Assembly (NCBI GenBank): GCA_963696625.1
Contig: CAVOKZ010000038.1
Span: 173,707 to 237,706, forward strand
Direction of reading: 5' to 3'
DNA from: JAWVFN01 sp963696625
Lineage (GTDB): Bacteria; Actinomycetota; Thermoleophilia; Solirubrobacterales; 70-9
DNA: 64,000 bases
The notes under the pieces were generated by a model. That model saw only the letters and a program-made list of their open reading frames with translations, had not been told where the DNA came from and made no database searches. Both the position numbers and the translations under genes were made by a program. Positions 21,501 to 33,825 of this stretch are shown one piece after another. Within the stretch, counting starts at the first letter, position 1; every line of letters starts with the position of its first letter.

Positions 21501-22402
21501 AGACGGATGGCCTCTCGGTCGCCTACTGCTGCGGGTTGCTGAACTCGGAGCTGCTCGACCTCTGGTACGGCGTGCGCGGGAAGACCCCACGCGACGTGTG
21601 GCGTAACTACGAGCCAAAGCCGATGGCCGAGATCCCCTACCGCGACGTGGACCTCACTCGCGAGGTCGATGAGCCGCACCTCACGGAACTGGCCAAGCTG
21701 ACGGAAGCGTTGTCGGGCTCGGGGATGCGCGGCAAACCTTCGACCTCTGCGATGAGATCGGCGCTCGGCTGCGAGCCGGGAGCGAGGGTGTCTCGGCGGA
21801 CCACGACGAGTCCGTCGCGGCAGCCAAAGCGCTCGAGCTCATCGTCCCGCGCGATCGCCGACAACCGACAGTCCCTACTTACGTTCCGCGATCGGTTCCC
21901 CGAGCTCGATCGCGTGGTCAAGGACCCGTGGTCGGTCGGCCCCGTCGAGGCTGATGAAGCAGCGGCCCTGGCGGCGGCGCCCACAAACGAGGTCGTTTCA
22001 ATCAGAACCGATCCCGAGCTCGACGTGAAAATCGAGACCGACGGCCCCCTCGGCAAACCGCGCTTAGGCGGCGACGGGCTGGAGATGGTCTATAAGAAGA
22101 ACGTCGTCGCGGCGATCAAGGGGCCGGAGGCAAAGTTGGCTCTGGTCGATCGTCTGCTCGGCTCAGGCAAGCGCGTCCTGCCTAAAGACCTCGAGGCCAT
22201 ACTGGTGCCCAAGGATCTGAAGCGGTTCGAGGCTGCCATGGCCGCCGATCACGCGACCACCGACGGTCTGCTTGCCGATGGGCGGTTGCTGGTCGAGGCC
22301 GCAGAGCGGCTCACATGCCGGCTCTACGGGGTCGCGCCGGAGCTGGAAGACGAGGTCGTGCTCCACGCCTCGAAGCGGGCCTCGAATCCCGAGGAGGAGT
22401 GA
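18547..22402 (+). pseudogene. Type IIG-like restriction-modification protein (N6-adenine methylase with PD-(D/E)XK), three frameshifts
   Basis: Single-chain restriction/methylation enzyme of about 1,280 aa if repaired. The N-terminal region has a PD-(D/E)XK-like arrangement (LKPDF about residue 80, then VLDAKSS). The methylase has motif I VLDFATGSGGFLVEA and catalytic NPPY; the C-terminal half is a target-recognition-like region. The frame changes near 21180 (+1), near 21715 (-1) and near 21845 (+1); each segment between is good coding sequence. No companion methylase or specificity gene is adjacent. Either a recently broken gene or sequencing errors. The methylase catalytic core is intact up to residue 870. 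Confidence 0.8.
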
Positions 22403-22469
22403 CGCACACGGTCGCCAATGCGCCCGGTACCCTTCCGACCCTTACTTCGACCAGGAGACGCCACCGCAA

Positions 22470-23941
<1,472 letters not shown>

Positions 23942-23945
<4 letters not shown>

Positions 23946-24107
23946 ATGAGTAGTTCCACGACCCCGCACGCCTGGACCCCGCGTGGCGCTTCGCATCTCT
24001 TCGTCCTCGGGCTTGCCTGTGCCCCCGGCACAGGCTGCGCCCTGCGTCCTCGATCTGCTCGGCCACGCGCGCCCCAGGCGCACGCTGCCGTGGAACTAAT
24101 CATCTAG
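23942..24107. mobile_element. MITE-like palindromic element, long copy
   Basis: Non-coding 166-bp element with terminal inverted repeats: left CTAGATGAGTAGTTCCACG at 23942-23960, right arm at 24089-24107 whose complement differs at one of 19 positions. The right 47 bp match the reverse complement of the short copy at 49022-49086 with about one difference. It sits immediately after ahcY and contributes its TAG stop. No transposase inside. Confidence 0.85.
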
Positions 24108-24116
24108 GGAGCCCGA

Positions 24117-25382
24117 GTGAAAAGAGCGCTGCTGGCGGGGGCCATGTTCGCGGCGCTGGCGCTGCCCGCCAAGAGCGCGGCGGCGGTCGCGCTGCAGCCG
24201 GTCGGCAACTTCTCTTCGCCGATCTACGTGACCGCGCCGGCCGGCGACGCGCGGCTGTTCGTCGTCGAGCGCGAGGGCCACATCCAGGTGCTCCAGAACG
24301 GGGTCAAGACCCAGTTCCTCGACATCCACACCCTCGTCGACAGCAACCCGGCGACCGAGCGCGGACTGCTGTCGATGGCATTCGACCCCAACTACGCGAG
24401 CAACGGGCTCTTCTACGTCTTCTTCACCGGCAACGGGACCGCGGGTGCGGCCGACGGCGACAACCACGTCGACGAGTTTCGGGTCAGCGCCAATCCGAAT
24501 GTCGCCGACCCGGCAAGCCGCCGCCCGGTATTCACGATCGTCCGCAACGCGGTGGCCGGCAACCACAACGGCGGCCAGCTTCAGTTCGGCAAGGACGGCC
24601 TCCTCTACGTCTCGGTCGGCGACGCCGCCGATTCCGCGCGGGCACAGGATCCGAGCGACCTCAACGGCAAGCTACTGCGGATCAATCCGCATGCGGGCGG
24701 TGGCGGTCCGGGAATCTGGAGCCTCGGGCTGCGGAACCCGTGGCGGTTCTCGTTCGACCACCTCACCGGCGACCTCGTGATCGCCGACGTCGGCAGCTCG
24801 GGCGCGACGGTACGGGAGGAGATCGAGTTCGCCCCGGCGTCATCCGGCCGCGGCCAGGGTGCAAATTTCGGCTGGCCGTGTCGCGAGGGGTTCGGCGTCG
24901 GGCCGAGCCCCTGCGCGGGCATGTTCACCGATCCGGTCTTTGCCTATCCGCACTCCGACCCCGGCGGCGGCCAGGCTTTCGGCTGCGCGATCACCGGCGG
25001 CTACGTCTACCGGGGTACGCAGGTCCCGGAGTTGGCGGGTCGTTACGTGTACGCGGACTACTGCACGAGTCAGCTTCGCTCGATCAAGCTCGCGCTGCCG
25101 CTCGCCGGCGATGATCGCGCCGCGGCTGAGATCGGGGCCAACCCGACGTCGTTCGGCGAGGACGGCAACTGCGAGCTCTACGTCGCTGCCGGAAGCACGG
25201 TCTCCAAGATCACGGGCTCCTCCGCGGCGGCCGCGCCCGCCTGTCCGACCGCGGCGGCAAAGAAGAGGTGCAAGAAGAAGAAAAAGCACAAGAAGCGCCA
25301 CGAGGCGACCGTCGCCAAGAAGAAGCACAAGCACAAGAAGAAGTGCAAGCGCAAGAAGCACCGTAAGAAGAAGCGGCGCTGA
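24117..25382 (+). CDS. Secreted PQQ-type glucose/sorbosone dehydrogenase-like beta-propeller with Lys-rich tail
   Basis: Exported protein of 421 aa: a signal peptide (MKRALLAGAMFAALALPAKSA) then a six-bladed propeller of the soluble aldose sugar dehydrogenase/GSDH family (ERGLLSMAFDP, NHNGGQLQFGKDGLLYVSVGD, GLRNPWRFSFD, GYVYRG). The last 50 residues are almost only Lys, Arg, His and a few Cys. Many family members bind PQQ and oxidise sugars, but others have unknown substrates. GTG start at 24117, preceded by the end of the MITE-like element. Confidence 0.82.
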   Translation: MKRALLAGAMFAALALPAKSAAAVALQPVGNFSSPIYVTAPAGDARLFVVEREGHIQVLQNGVKTQFLDIHTLVDSNPATERGLLSMAFDPNYASNGLFYVFFTGNGTAGAADGDNHVDEFRVSANPNVADPASRRPVFTIVRNAVAGNHNGGQLQFGKDGLLYVSVGDAADSARAQDPSDLNGKLLRINPHAGGGGPGIWSLGLRNPWRFSFDHLTGDLVIADVGSSGATVREEIEFAPASSGRGQGANFGWPCREGFGVGPSPCAGMFTDPVFAYPHSDPGGGQAFGCAITGGYVYRGTQVPELAGRYVYADYCTSQLRSIKLALPLAGDDRAAAEIGANPTSFGEDGNCELYVAAGSTVSKITGSSAAAAPACPTAAAKKRCKKKKKHKKRHEATVAKKKHKHKKKCKRKKHRKKKRR

Positions 25383-25383
25383 G

Positions 25384-25932
25384 TCAGCGCCCGCCGGCTT
25401 CTCGTTCCGCCGCTTCGAGTCGGGCGAAGCGGTGGTCGTCGCGGGCGAGCATCCCGCGCAGCGACGCTCGTACGGCGCCGAGGTCGAGTGTGCCGCGGGC
25501 GATCATCGCCTCGATGTCGGCCCAGTCGCGGGTGCGGTCGAACATCGCCTTGAACACGGCGAGCTCGGTGGGGCCGAGGATCGGAATCGTGGTGTCGAGG
25601 AACGGAACCGTTTCGCGGTTGCGCGCTGCGTCGTCGTGCACGGGGACGTAGTCGAAGAACACGTCGACTGGAGTCCGGTCCCACCAGAGCCGGATCTGCC
25701 CGTCGCGGGCCACGGTCTCGGCCGCGTCGTCCGGGATCGCGACTCCCTCGGGCAGCGCCTCGAGCGCTCTCTCGCTGTCGGCGCTGGGGAGGAAGACGTT
25801 GACGTCGATGTCCGCTGTTCCCCGGGGGTCGAGGGTCCAGTACGCGAGCGCGATCGCCCCGCCGAAGGCATGCGGGATCCCGCGCCCGGCCAGGGCGCGG
25901 TGCAGCGCGACCAGCTTCTCCTCGAGCCTCAT
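25384..25932 (-). CDS. Nucleotidyltransferase-like protein, putative toxin of HTH pair
   Basis: Protein of 182 aa. The region GGAIALAYWTLDPRGTADIDVNVFL (residues 24-48) resembles the nucleotidyltransferase fold with a G-G/S motif and a D-x-D metal pair (ADIDVN), followed by TPVDVFFDYVPVH, as in AbiEii/MNT-type proteins. The gene overlaps the preceding HTH gene by 4 bp (ATGA). This layout is that of a toxin-antitoxin or abortive-infection pair. Biochemical activity is inference. Confidence 0.7.
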   Translation of the reverse strand: MRLEEKLVALHRALAGRGIPHAFGGAIALAYWTLDPRGTADIDVNVFLPSADSERALEALPEGVAIPDDAAETVARDGQIRLWWDRTPVDVFFDYVPVHDDAARNRETVPFLDTTIPILGPTELAVFKAMFDRTRDWADIEAMIARGTLDLGAVRASLRGMLARDDHRFARLEAAEREAGGR

Positions 25933-26270
25933 CGCCGGGCCCGCCGCCGCGGGCGGAGTCGGGGGTAGCGCAGGTCGGGCTCGTGAGAGCTCGGCAGCGC
26001 CGCTGCCAGGCCGAGTACGTCGCGAAGCTCCTCGGCCGAGCGCGCGTGCTCGCGGCGCGACGGGCGCCTCACCGGGCGACCGGCCGGCTCGACCGCGAGC
26101 CGCGCCCCGGTCGCCGCCAGCAGCCGGCTCAAAGTCGCGACCGATGGGTCCTTGCGCCCGTTCTCGTAGGCGGACAGGGTCGCCTGCGAGGTTCCCGTGC
26201 GGGCGGCGAGATCGGCCTGGGTCAGCCCGGCGCGGAGTCGCGCCGCGCGGAGATCCTCTGCGACGTTCAT
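25929..26270 (-). CDS. XRE-family HTH regulator, putative antitoxin
   Basis: Protein of 113 aa with a clear Cro/C1-type helix-turn-helix at residues 7-52 (LRAARLRAGLTQADLAARTGTSQATLSAYENG) and a basic C-terminus. It is the first gene of a two-gene minus-strand operon with the nucleotidyltransferase-like protein. An AT-rich near-palindrome lies directly upstream and is the likely autoregulatory site. Confidence 0.8.
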   Translation of the reverse strand: MNVAEDLRAARLRAGLTQADLAARTGTSQATLSAYENGRKDPSVATLSRLLAATGARLAVEPAGRPVRRPSRREHARSAEELRDVLGLAAALPSSHEPDLRYPRLRPRRRARR

Positions 26271-26276
26271 ACGGGG

Positions 26277-26300
26277 AGTATATCTAATTGGATATATACT
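26277..26300. promoter_or_regulatory. AT-rich near-palindrome, likely operator/promoter of the HTH operon
   Basis: Arms AGTATATC and GATATATACT flank TAATTG, giving a 24-base near-palindrome that stands out sharply from the GC-rich surroundings. It begins seven bases upstream of the HTH start codon on the minus strand. It also lies just ahead of the plus-strand nucleotidyltransferase gene, so it could affect both. Confidence 0.6.
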
Positions 26301-26332
26301 TCGATGCGCGCACTCGACTAGGGTCCCCGGCC

Positions 26333-27311
26333 ATGCGCGCGATGATCCTGGCCGCCGGCCTCGGCACCCGCCTGCGGCCTCTCACCTATGCGATGCCCAA
26401 GCCGCTCGCCCCGGTGCTGAACAAGCCGGTGATGGTCCACATCGGCGAGCTCCTCGCCAAGCACGGCTTTACCGAGGTGATCGCCAACCTCTCCTACCTG
26501 CCCGAGCAGATTCGCGACGCCTTCGGCGACGGTGGGGGCGTCGGCATCGAGCTTCTCCTACAGCGATGAGCCCGAGCCGCTCGGCACCGCCGGCGGCGTC
26601 GGCAAGGTGCGGGACTTCCTCGGCGAGACGTCCTCGTTCCTGGTGATCTCGGGCGACGCGCTCACCGACATCGACCTGGCGGCGATGCGCGATGCTCACC
26701 AGGCCCACGTGAAGCAGGGGGCGATCGCGACGCTGGCGACCAAGCGGGTCAAGGACACGACCCAGTTCGGTGTAGCGGTGACCGGCGACGACGGGCGGAT
26801 CCAGGGCTTCCAGGAGAAGCCCGACCCTGCCGAGGCGCTCTCGGACCTCGCCAACTGCGGCATATACATGTTCACCCGCGAGATCTTCGATCACTTCCCC
26901 GGGGCGGGGCACAAGAGCCCGGCCGGCGGCGACGACCAGCCCGAGGGCTTCGTCGACTGGGCCCAGGACGTGTTCCCGGCGCTGCTCGAGGGCGACGTGC
27001 CGTTTTACTCGCACGAGATCGACGCCTACTGGAACGACATCGGCACGATCTCGGAGTTCACCCAGGGCAACTTCGACGCGCTCGCCGGCGCGGTGAAGCT
27101 CGAGCCCGGGCCGGGCGAGGCGCGCGACGGGCTGTTCGTCGGGCCCGGGTGCGAGATCGGCGACGGCGCCGAGCTCAAGGCGCCGGTGGTGCTCGGCGAG
27201 GGCGCCAGCGTGGGGGAGGGGGCGAAGCTGCGCGAGGCGGTGGTGCTCGCCGGCGCCGGCGTGCCGGCTGGGGCGATGGTCTTCGGCGGCGTTTTCGACT
27301 CCGACTCGTAA
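26333..27311 (+). CDS. Mannose-1-phosphate guanylyltransferase-like nucleotidyltransferase, one frameshift
   Basis: Second sugar nucleotidyltransferase in the window. The first part (from ATG 26333) has the signature ILAAGLGTRLRPLTYAMPKPLAPV. The frame breaks near 26551-26556, where removing one base joins GIEL to SYSDEPEPLGTAGGV, a canonical continuation. The rest contains the SGDALTDIDL metal site, the SEFTQGN segment and C-terminal hexapeptide repeats. The repaired product is about 325 aa. It is a functional GMPP-like enzyme if the indel is a sequencing error; otherwise it is broken after 75 residues. Confidence 0.78.
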
Positions 27312-27357
27312 CGGTCGCCGCGCCAGCCGCGCGGGCTGCTCGCCGAGCATCCGGGGT

Positions 27358-27999
27358 ATTCCCGCCGACGCCCTCAGCCTGCTCGCACCACCGCGTTGCG
27401 CGATTTGCCGCGGCGTCACCCACCCGAAGCGCTCTCTGTGCCGGGACTGCAACGCCGAGCTCGCCGCGGCGCGGCCGCTGATCGGCGACGGTCCTGCGGG
27501 TGTCGACGCCGTCGTCGCCGCGGGCCCGCACGACGGGGTCGTGCGCTCGCTGGCGGCGGGTCTCAAGTTCGGCCGCCGGCTGCCCCTCGCCCGCCGCGCG
27601 GCGGCGGCGATCCGGGCGGCGGCCCCGCCCGAGCTTCTGCGCGGCGCGCTGGTGCCGGCTCCGCCCGACCCGCTGCGGGTCCGCATTCGCGGCTTCGACC
27701 CGGCCGAGGAGATCGCCCGTGCGCTGGCGCAGATCACCGAGCTCGAGGTCGCCGCCTGCCTCGAGCGCGAGCCTGCCCGGCGCCAGGTCGGCCGCCGCCG
27801 CGGCGCTCGGCTCGCCGATCCGCCGCGGGTGCGGGCCTGGCGGGCGCCACCGCGCTGCGCCGTGCTCGTCGACGACGTCTGGACCACGGGGGCGACCCTC
27901 TCGGCTTGCGCCGGCGCTCTGCGCGAGGCGGGCGCCGACCGCGTCATCGCCTTGACCCTCGCCCACGCGACCCTTGCCACCCTGTCATCACAGGCGTAG
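27358..27999 (+). CDS. comF: ComF-family phosphoribosyltransferase-like protein, start uncertain
   Basis: Protein linked to DNA uptake (ComF). The reading frame shows an N-terminal zinc ribbon (RCAIC, then SLCRDC) at 27391-27453 and a C-terminal PRTase domain with the PRPP loop VLVDDVWTTGATL. No ATG, GTG or TTG occurs in frame before the zinc ribbon; the first is GTG 27541, which would delete it. ATT at 27358 or CTG nearby are possible starts, or an indel hides the true one. dprA and comM elsewhere in the window are other competence-type genes. Confidence 0.72.
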   Translation: MPADALSLLAPPRCAICRGVTHPKRSLCRDCNAELAAARPLIGDGPAGVDAVVAAGPHDGVVRSLAAGLKFGRRLPLARRAAAAIRAAAPPELLRGALVPAPPDPLRVRIRGFDPAEEIARALAQITELEVAACLEREPARRQVGRRRGARLADPPRVRAWRAPPRCAVLVDDVWTTGATLSACAGALREAGADRVIALTLAHATLATLSSQA

Positions 28000-28030
28000 G
28001 ATCTTTTGTCCCGGCAGAAAGGAGACGGTC

Positions 28031-28378
28031 ATGCGGATTGAGGTGCAGGGACGGAATCTGGAGCTGACCGACGAGCTGCGCGAGGTTGTGGCGAGCCGCC
28101 TTAGGCGCGTTGGCCGGCAGGTTTCGGAGCTGGCAACCATCGAGGTCGTCCTGTTCGAGGAACGCAACCCCGCGATCGCCGACAAGTACGTCGCCGAGGC
28201 GACGCTCTATCTCAAGGGCGTGACCCTGCGCGCGCGCGAGGCCTCGCCCGAGATGCTCCACTCGATCCACCGCATGGCCGAGGACATCCGCCGCCAGGTC
28301 AAGAAGCACCGCGAGAAGCGCCGCAAGCGCAACAAGACCAGGCGCATGAGTCAGCGCCTGCGGGACACGGCGGCATAA
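28031..28378 (+). CDS. hpf: Ribosome hibernation-promoting factor, short form
   Basis: Protein of 115 aa of the HPF/RaiA (YfiA) family that binds the 30S decoding region in stationary phase. The beta-alpha-beta-beta-beta-alpha core (MRIEVQGRNLELTDELREVV to IHRMAEDIRRQVKKHREKRRKRNKTR) is complete. There is no long C-terminal dimerisation domain. ATG 28031 follows AAAGGAGAC; the longer open frame from 27974 is not needed. Confidence 0.88.
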   Translation: MRIEVQGRNLELTDELREVVASRLRRVGRQVSELATIEVVLFEERNPAIADKYVAEATLYLKGVTLRAREASPEMLHSIHRMAEDIRRQVKKHREKRRKRNKTRRMSQRLRDTAA

Positions 28379-28442
28379 ACCGCCGCCTCCTCCGCTTCGC
28401 CATTGACCGCCGCCTCCTCCGCTTCGCGTCCGGGGGCGGCGG
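28379..28442. repeat. REP-like hairpin family, tandem partial plus full copy
   Basis: A partial copy (28379-28400) and a full copy (28406-28442) of the TCCTCCGCTTCGCGTCC-core repeat. The full copy is bounded by ACCGCCGCC and GGGCGGCGG, which can pair. It is identical over 37 bases to the copy at 62356-62392. Confidence 0.82.
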
Positions 28443-28497
28443 GGGAGGGCCCTCCACGGGGTGGACCAAATCAGCCTGTCCCGTAACCTAAGCCGGG

Positions 28498-31331
<2,834 letters not shown>

Positions 31332-31332
<1 letters not shown>

Positions 31333-31363
31333 ACGGCCCCGGACGCGAAGCGGAGGAGCCGTC
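31332..31363. repeat. REP-like repeat, reverse copy that supplies a ribosome-binding site
   Basis: Inverse copy of the family core (GGACGCGAAGCGGAGGA) inside a GACGGC/GCCGTC stem between secA and the next gene. The GGAGGAG at 31352-31358 lies nine bases before the ATG at 31368 and is the best Shine-Dalgarno for it. Confidence 0.8.
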
Positions 31364-31367
31364 GTTA

Positions 31368-31754
31368 ATGGGGAAGCCGTCAAACCAAGCGGCCGTCCGT
31401 GAGTTCATAGACACCTTCAACCGCCAGGACCTCGACGCCTTCGCCGAGGCGCTCGACCCCGAGGTCGAGATCCTCAGCGGCCGCGGGCCGCGCCGTGGCA
31501 GGGAGGAGGCCCGCGCCTGGGCCACGTTCAAGCCCGGCGGCGTTCAGCAGAAGGTCGTGATCGACGAGCTGCGCGAGAACGGCGACGAGGTCGTCGCGCT
31601 CACCCGCCGCCAGTGGTACTGGGACGGCACCGAGGAGCTGGCGACCGAGGACGAGATGGCGCACCTGTTCACGGTCAGAGACGGCCTGGTCGCCCGCTGG
31701 CAGCCGTTCGAGGACCGCGCCGAGGCGCTGAGCGCGGCCGGACTCGATTCGTAA
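31368..31754 (+). CDS. SnoaL/NTF2-like small protein
   Basis: Protein of 128 aa with the cone-shaped NTF2-like fold pattern (AAVREFIDTFNRQDLDAFAEALDPEVEILSGRG, then DEMAHLFTVRDGLVARWQPF), a common actinobacterial fold for small-molecule binding or isomerisation. No specific function can be assigned. ATG 31368 is chosen because of the GGAGGAG that precedes it within the repeat. Confidence 0.75.
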   Translation: MGKPSNQAAVREFIDTFNRQDLDAFAEALDPEVEILSGRGPRRGREEARAWATFKPGGVQQKVVIDELRENGDEVVALTRRQWYWDGTEELATEDEMAHLFTVRDGLVARWQPFEDRAEALSAAGLDS

Positions 31755-31786
31755 CAACCGGGGTTTCAGGCGTACCATTGGCCCCA

Positions 31787-32680
31787 GTGGAAGCGATCGG
31801 GGCAGAAGAGATCCGCGTCGTCGAGAACAACGACGAGGCGACTGAGGCGTGGAGCGGAGTGCTCTTCGACCGCTTCGTCGAGTTCCGCGACCTGATCGTC
31901 ACCGGACTCGAGCAGCACGGCAAGCGGGCGATGCAGCTGTATCCGCCGCAGAAGGGCGATCGCGTACTCGACATCGGTTGCGGCTTCGGCGACACGACCC
32001 AGGTGCTGCGGGCGCTGGTCGGCAACGAGGGCTCTGCGGTCGGGGTCGACGTCTCCGAGCCGTTCGTCGAGGCCTCGATCGCCGAAGCCGACGCCTCCGG
32101 ATGTCCAGACATCGAGTTCAGGGCCGGCGACGTCCAGGACATGGACCTCGGCGGCCCCTACGACTACGCCTTTTCGCGCATGGGCATCATGTTCTTCGCA
32201 AATCCGGTCCAGGCGCTGCGCAACATCCGCGGCGCGCTCAAGCCCGGCGGCCAGCTGGTTGCCGTGGTCTGGCGCCGCAAGCTCGACAACGGCTGGGTGC
32301 TCGCCCCCGAGCAGGTCGTCGAGCAGTACCTCGAGGAGCCCGAGGAGCCGGAGGACGCGCGCTGCGGGCCGGGCCCGTTTTCGATGGCGAACGCGGACAC
32401 CGTCTGCGACCAGCTCTTGGCAGCCGGGTTCGCGGCACCCACCCTGACCCGGCTCGATCTGTCGATGAAGGTCGGCGACGACCTCGATCACGCGGTCGAG
32501 TTCGCGATGGCGCTGGGGCCGGCGGCGGAGCTGCTGCGGATCTGTCCTCAGGACGAGGTCAAGACCCTGAGGCCGAAGCTCGCGGCGGAGATCCGCGAGG
32601 CGATCGCCGGTTTCGAGACGCCGGACGGTGTCTACGGCCCGACCTCGACCTGGGTCGTCAGCGCCACCGTCCCGAGCTGA
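31787..32680 (+). CDS. SAM-dependent methyltransferase (class I)
   Basis: Protein of about 297 aa. Motif I is VLDIGCGFGDTTQVLRAL, followed by an acidic GVDVSEPFVE loop and the post-motif FSRMGIMFFANPVQALRNIRGALKPGGQLVAVVW, as in UbiE/COQ5-like or small-molecule methyltransferases. The substrate is unknown. GTG 31787 is used; TTG 31778 is an alternative adding three residues. Confidence 0.82.
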   Translation: MEAIGAEEIRVVENNDEATEAWSGVLFDRFVEFRDLIVTGLEQHGKRAMQLYPPQKGDRVLDIGCGFGDTTQVLRALVGNEGSAVGVDVSEPFVEASIAEADASGCPDIEFRAGDVQDMDLGGPYDYAFSRMGIMFFANPVQALRNIRGALKPGGQLVAVVWRRKLDNGWVLAPEQVVEQYLEEPEEPEDARCGPGPFSMANADTVCDQLLAAGFAAPTLTRLDLSMKVGDDLDHAVEFAMALGPAAELLRICPQDEVKTLRPKLAAEIREAIAGFETPDGVYGPTSTWVVSATVPS

Positions 32681-32710
32681 CCCGCGGGGCGAGCGTCTAG
32701 TCTTCCCTCC

Positions 32711-33815
32711 GTGGCCGAGGCGACCTCAGAGACAGTGCCCGCGCGCCTCGCGTCAATCCGCGAGCAGATGAAGCTGCTCTCGGACTACCTTTGACCCCGC
32801 CGAGCTAGAGGCCGACGTAGAGCGGCTCGAGGGGGAGATGCAGGCCCCCGGCTTCTGGGACGACCAGGCCAAGGCCGCCGATACCTCGGCGCGCCACGCC
32901 CGCGCCCAGCGCAAGCTCGAGGGCTTCCGCGGGCTCTCCGCCGACGTCGGCGACCTCGACGAGCTCGCCGAGATGGCGGCCGAGGACTCCGAGATGGCGG
33001 GCGAGCTCGACTCCCAGCTCGACCAGATCGAGAAGCGCCTCGCCGAGCTCGAGGAGGAGCGGCTGTTCACCGGCGAGTACGACCACGGCGACGCCGTCGT
33101 AACCGTCAACGCCGGCGCCGGCGGCACCGACTCCCAGGACTGGGCCGAGATGCTGCTGCGCATGTACCTGCGCTGGGCCGAGCGCCGCGGCTTCGAGGTC
33201 GAGATGAAGGAGGCGGCGCCCGGCGAGGAGGCGGGGCTCAAGTCGGCGACCTTCCTCGTCCACGGCGAGAACGCCTACGGCCTGTTCGCCGCCGAGCGCG
33301 GCGTGCACCGGCTCGTGCGCATCTCGCCGTTCGATTCGGCCAACCGCCGCCACACCAGCTTCGCCCAGCTCGACGTCGCCCCGCTGGTCACCGACGACGT
33401 CGACGTCGACCTCGACGAGTCGGACCTGCGGATCGACACCTACCGCGCCTCGGGCGCCGGCGGCCAGCACGTCAACAAGACCGACTCGGCCGTGCGGATC
33501 ACCCACGAGCCGACCGGGGTCGTCGTCCAGTGCCAGAACGAGCGCTCGCAGACCCAGAACAAGGCCGTAGCGATGCAGATGATCCGCTCGCGCCTGCTCG
33601 AGCTCGAGGAGCGAAAGCGCGCCGAGGAGCTCGCCGCCGAGCGCGGCGAGACCAAGTCGGCCGAGTGGGGATCCCAGATCCGCAGCTACACGCTGCACCC
33701 CGACCAGCGGGTCAAGGACCACCGCACCGGCCATGAGGCCGGCGACGCCCAGCGCGTCCTCGACGGCGACCTCGACGGGTTCGTCAAGGAGTACCTGCTG
33801 CAAAGCGCTCAATAG
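32711..33815 (+). CDS. prfB: Peptide chain release factor 2 with programmed +1 frameshift
   Basis: Termination factor for UGA and UAA codons. GTG 32711 opens a 27-codon leader ending in CTT-TGA; a +1 shift at that codon continues as DPAELEADVERLEGEM and the rest of RF2. GAGGTDSQDWAEMLLRMY and the catalytic GGQ loop (SGAGGQHVNKTDSAVRI) are visible. The shift lets RF2 level regulate its own synthesis, as known in most bacteria. Annotation from the internal ATG 32838 would lose the N-terminal domain. Confidence 0.96.
32789..32795 (+). promoter_or_regulatory. RF2 programmed frameshift site CTTTGAC
   Basis: The slippery codon CTT, in-frame TGA at 32792-32794 and the following C are the conserved autoregulatory heptamer of prfB. 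An upstream AGGGGG-like stimulator at the usual three-base spacing is not obvious; the preceding bases are CTCTCGGACTAC. Confidence 0.93.
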
Positions 33816-33825
33816 ACTCGACGCC

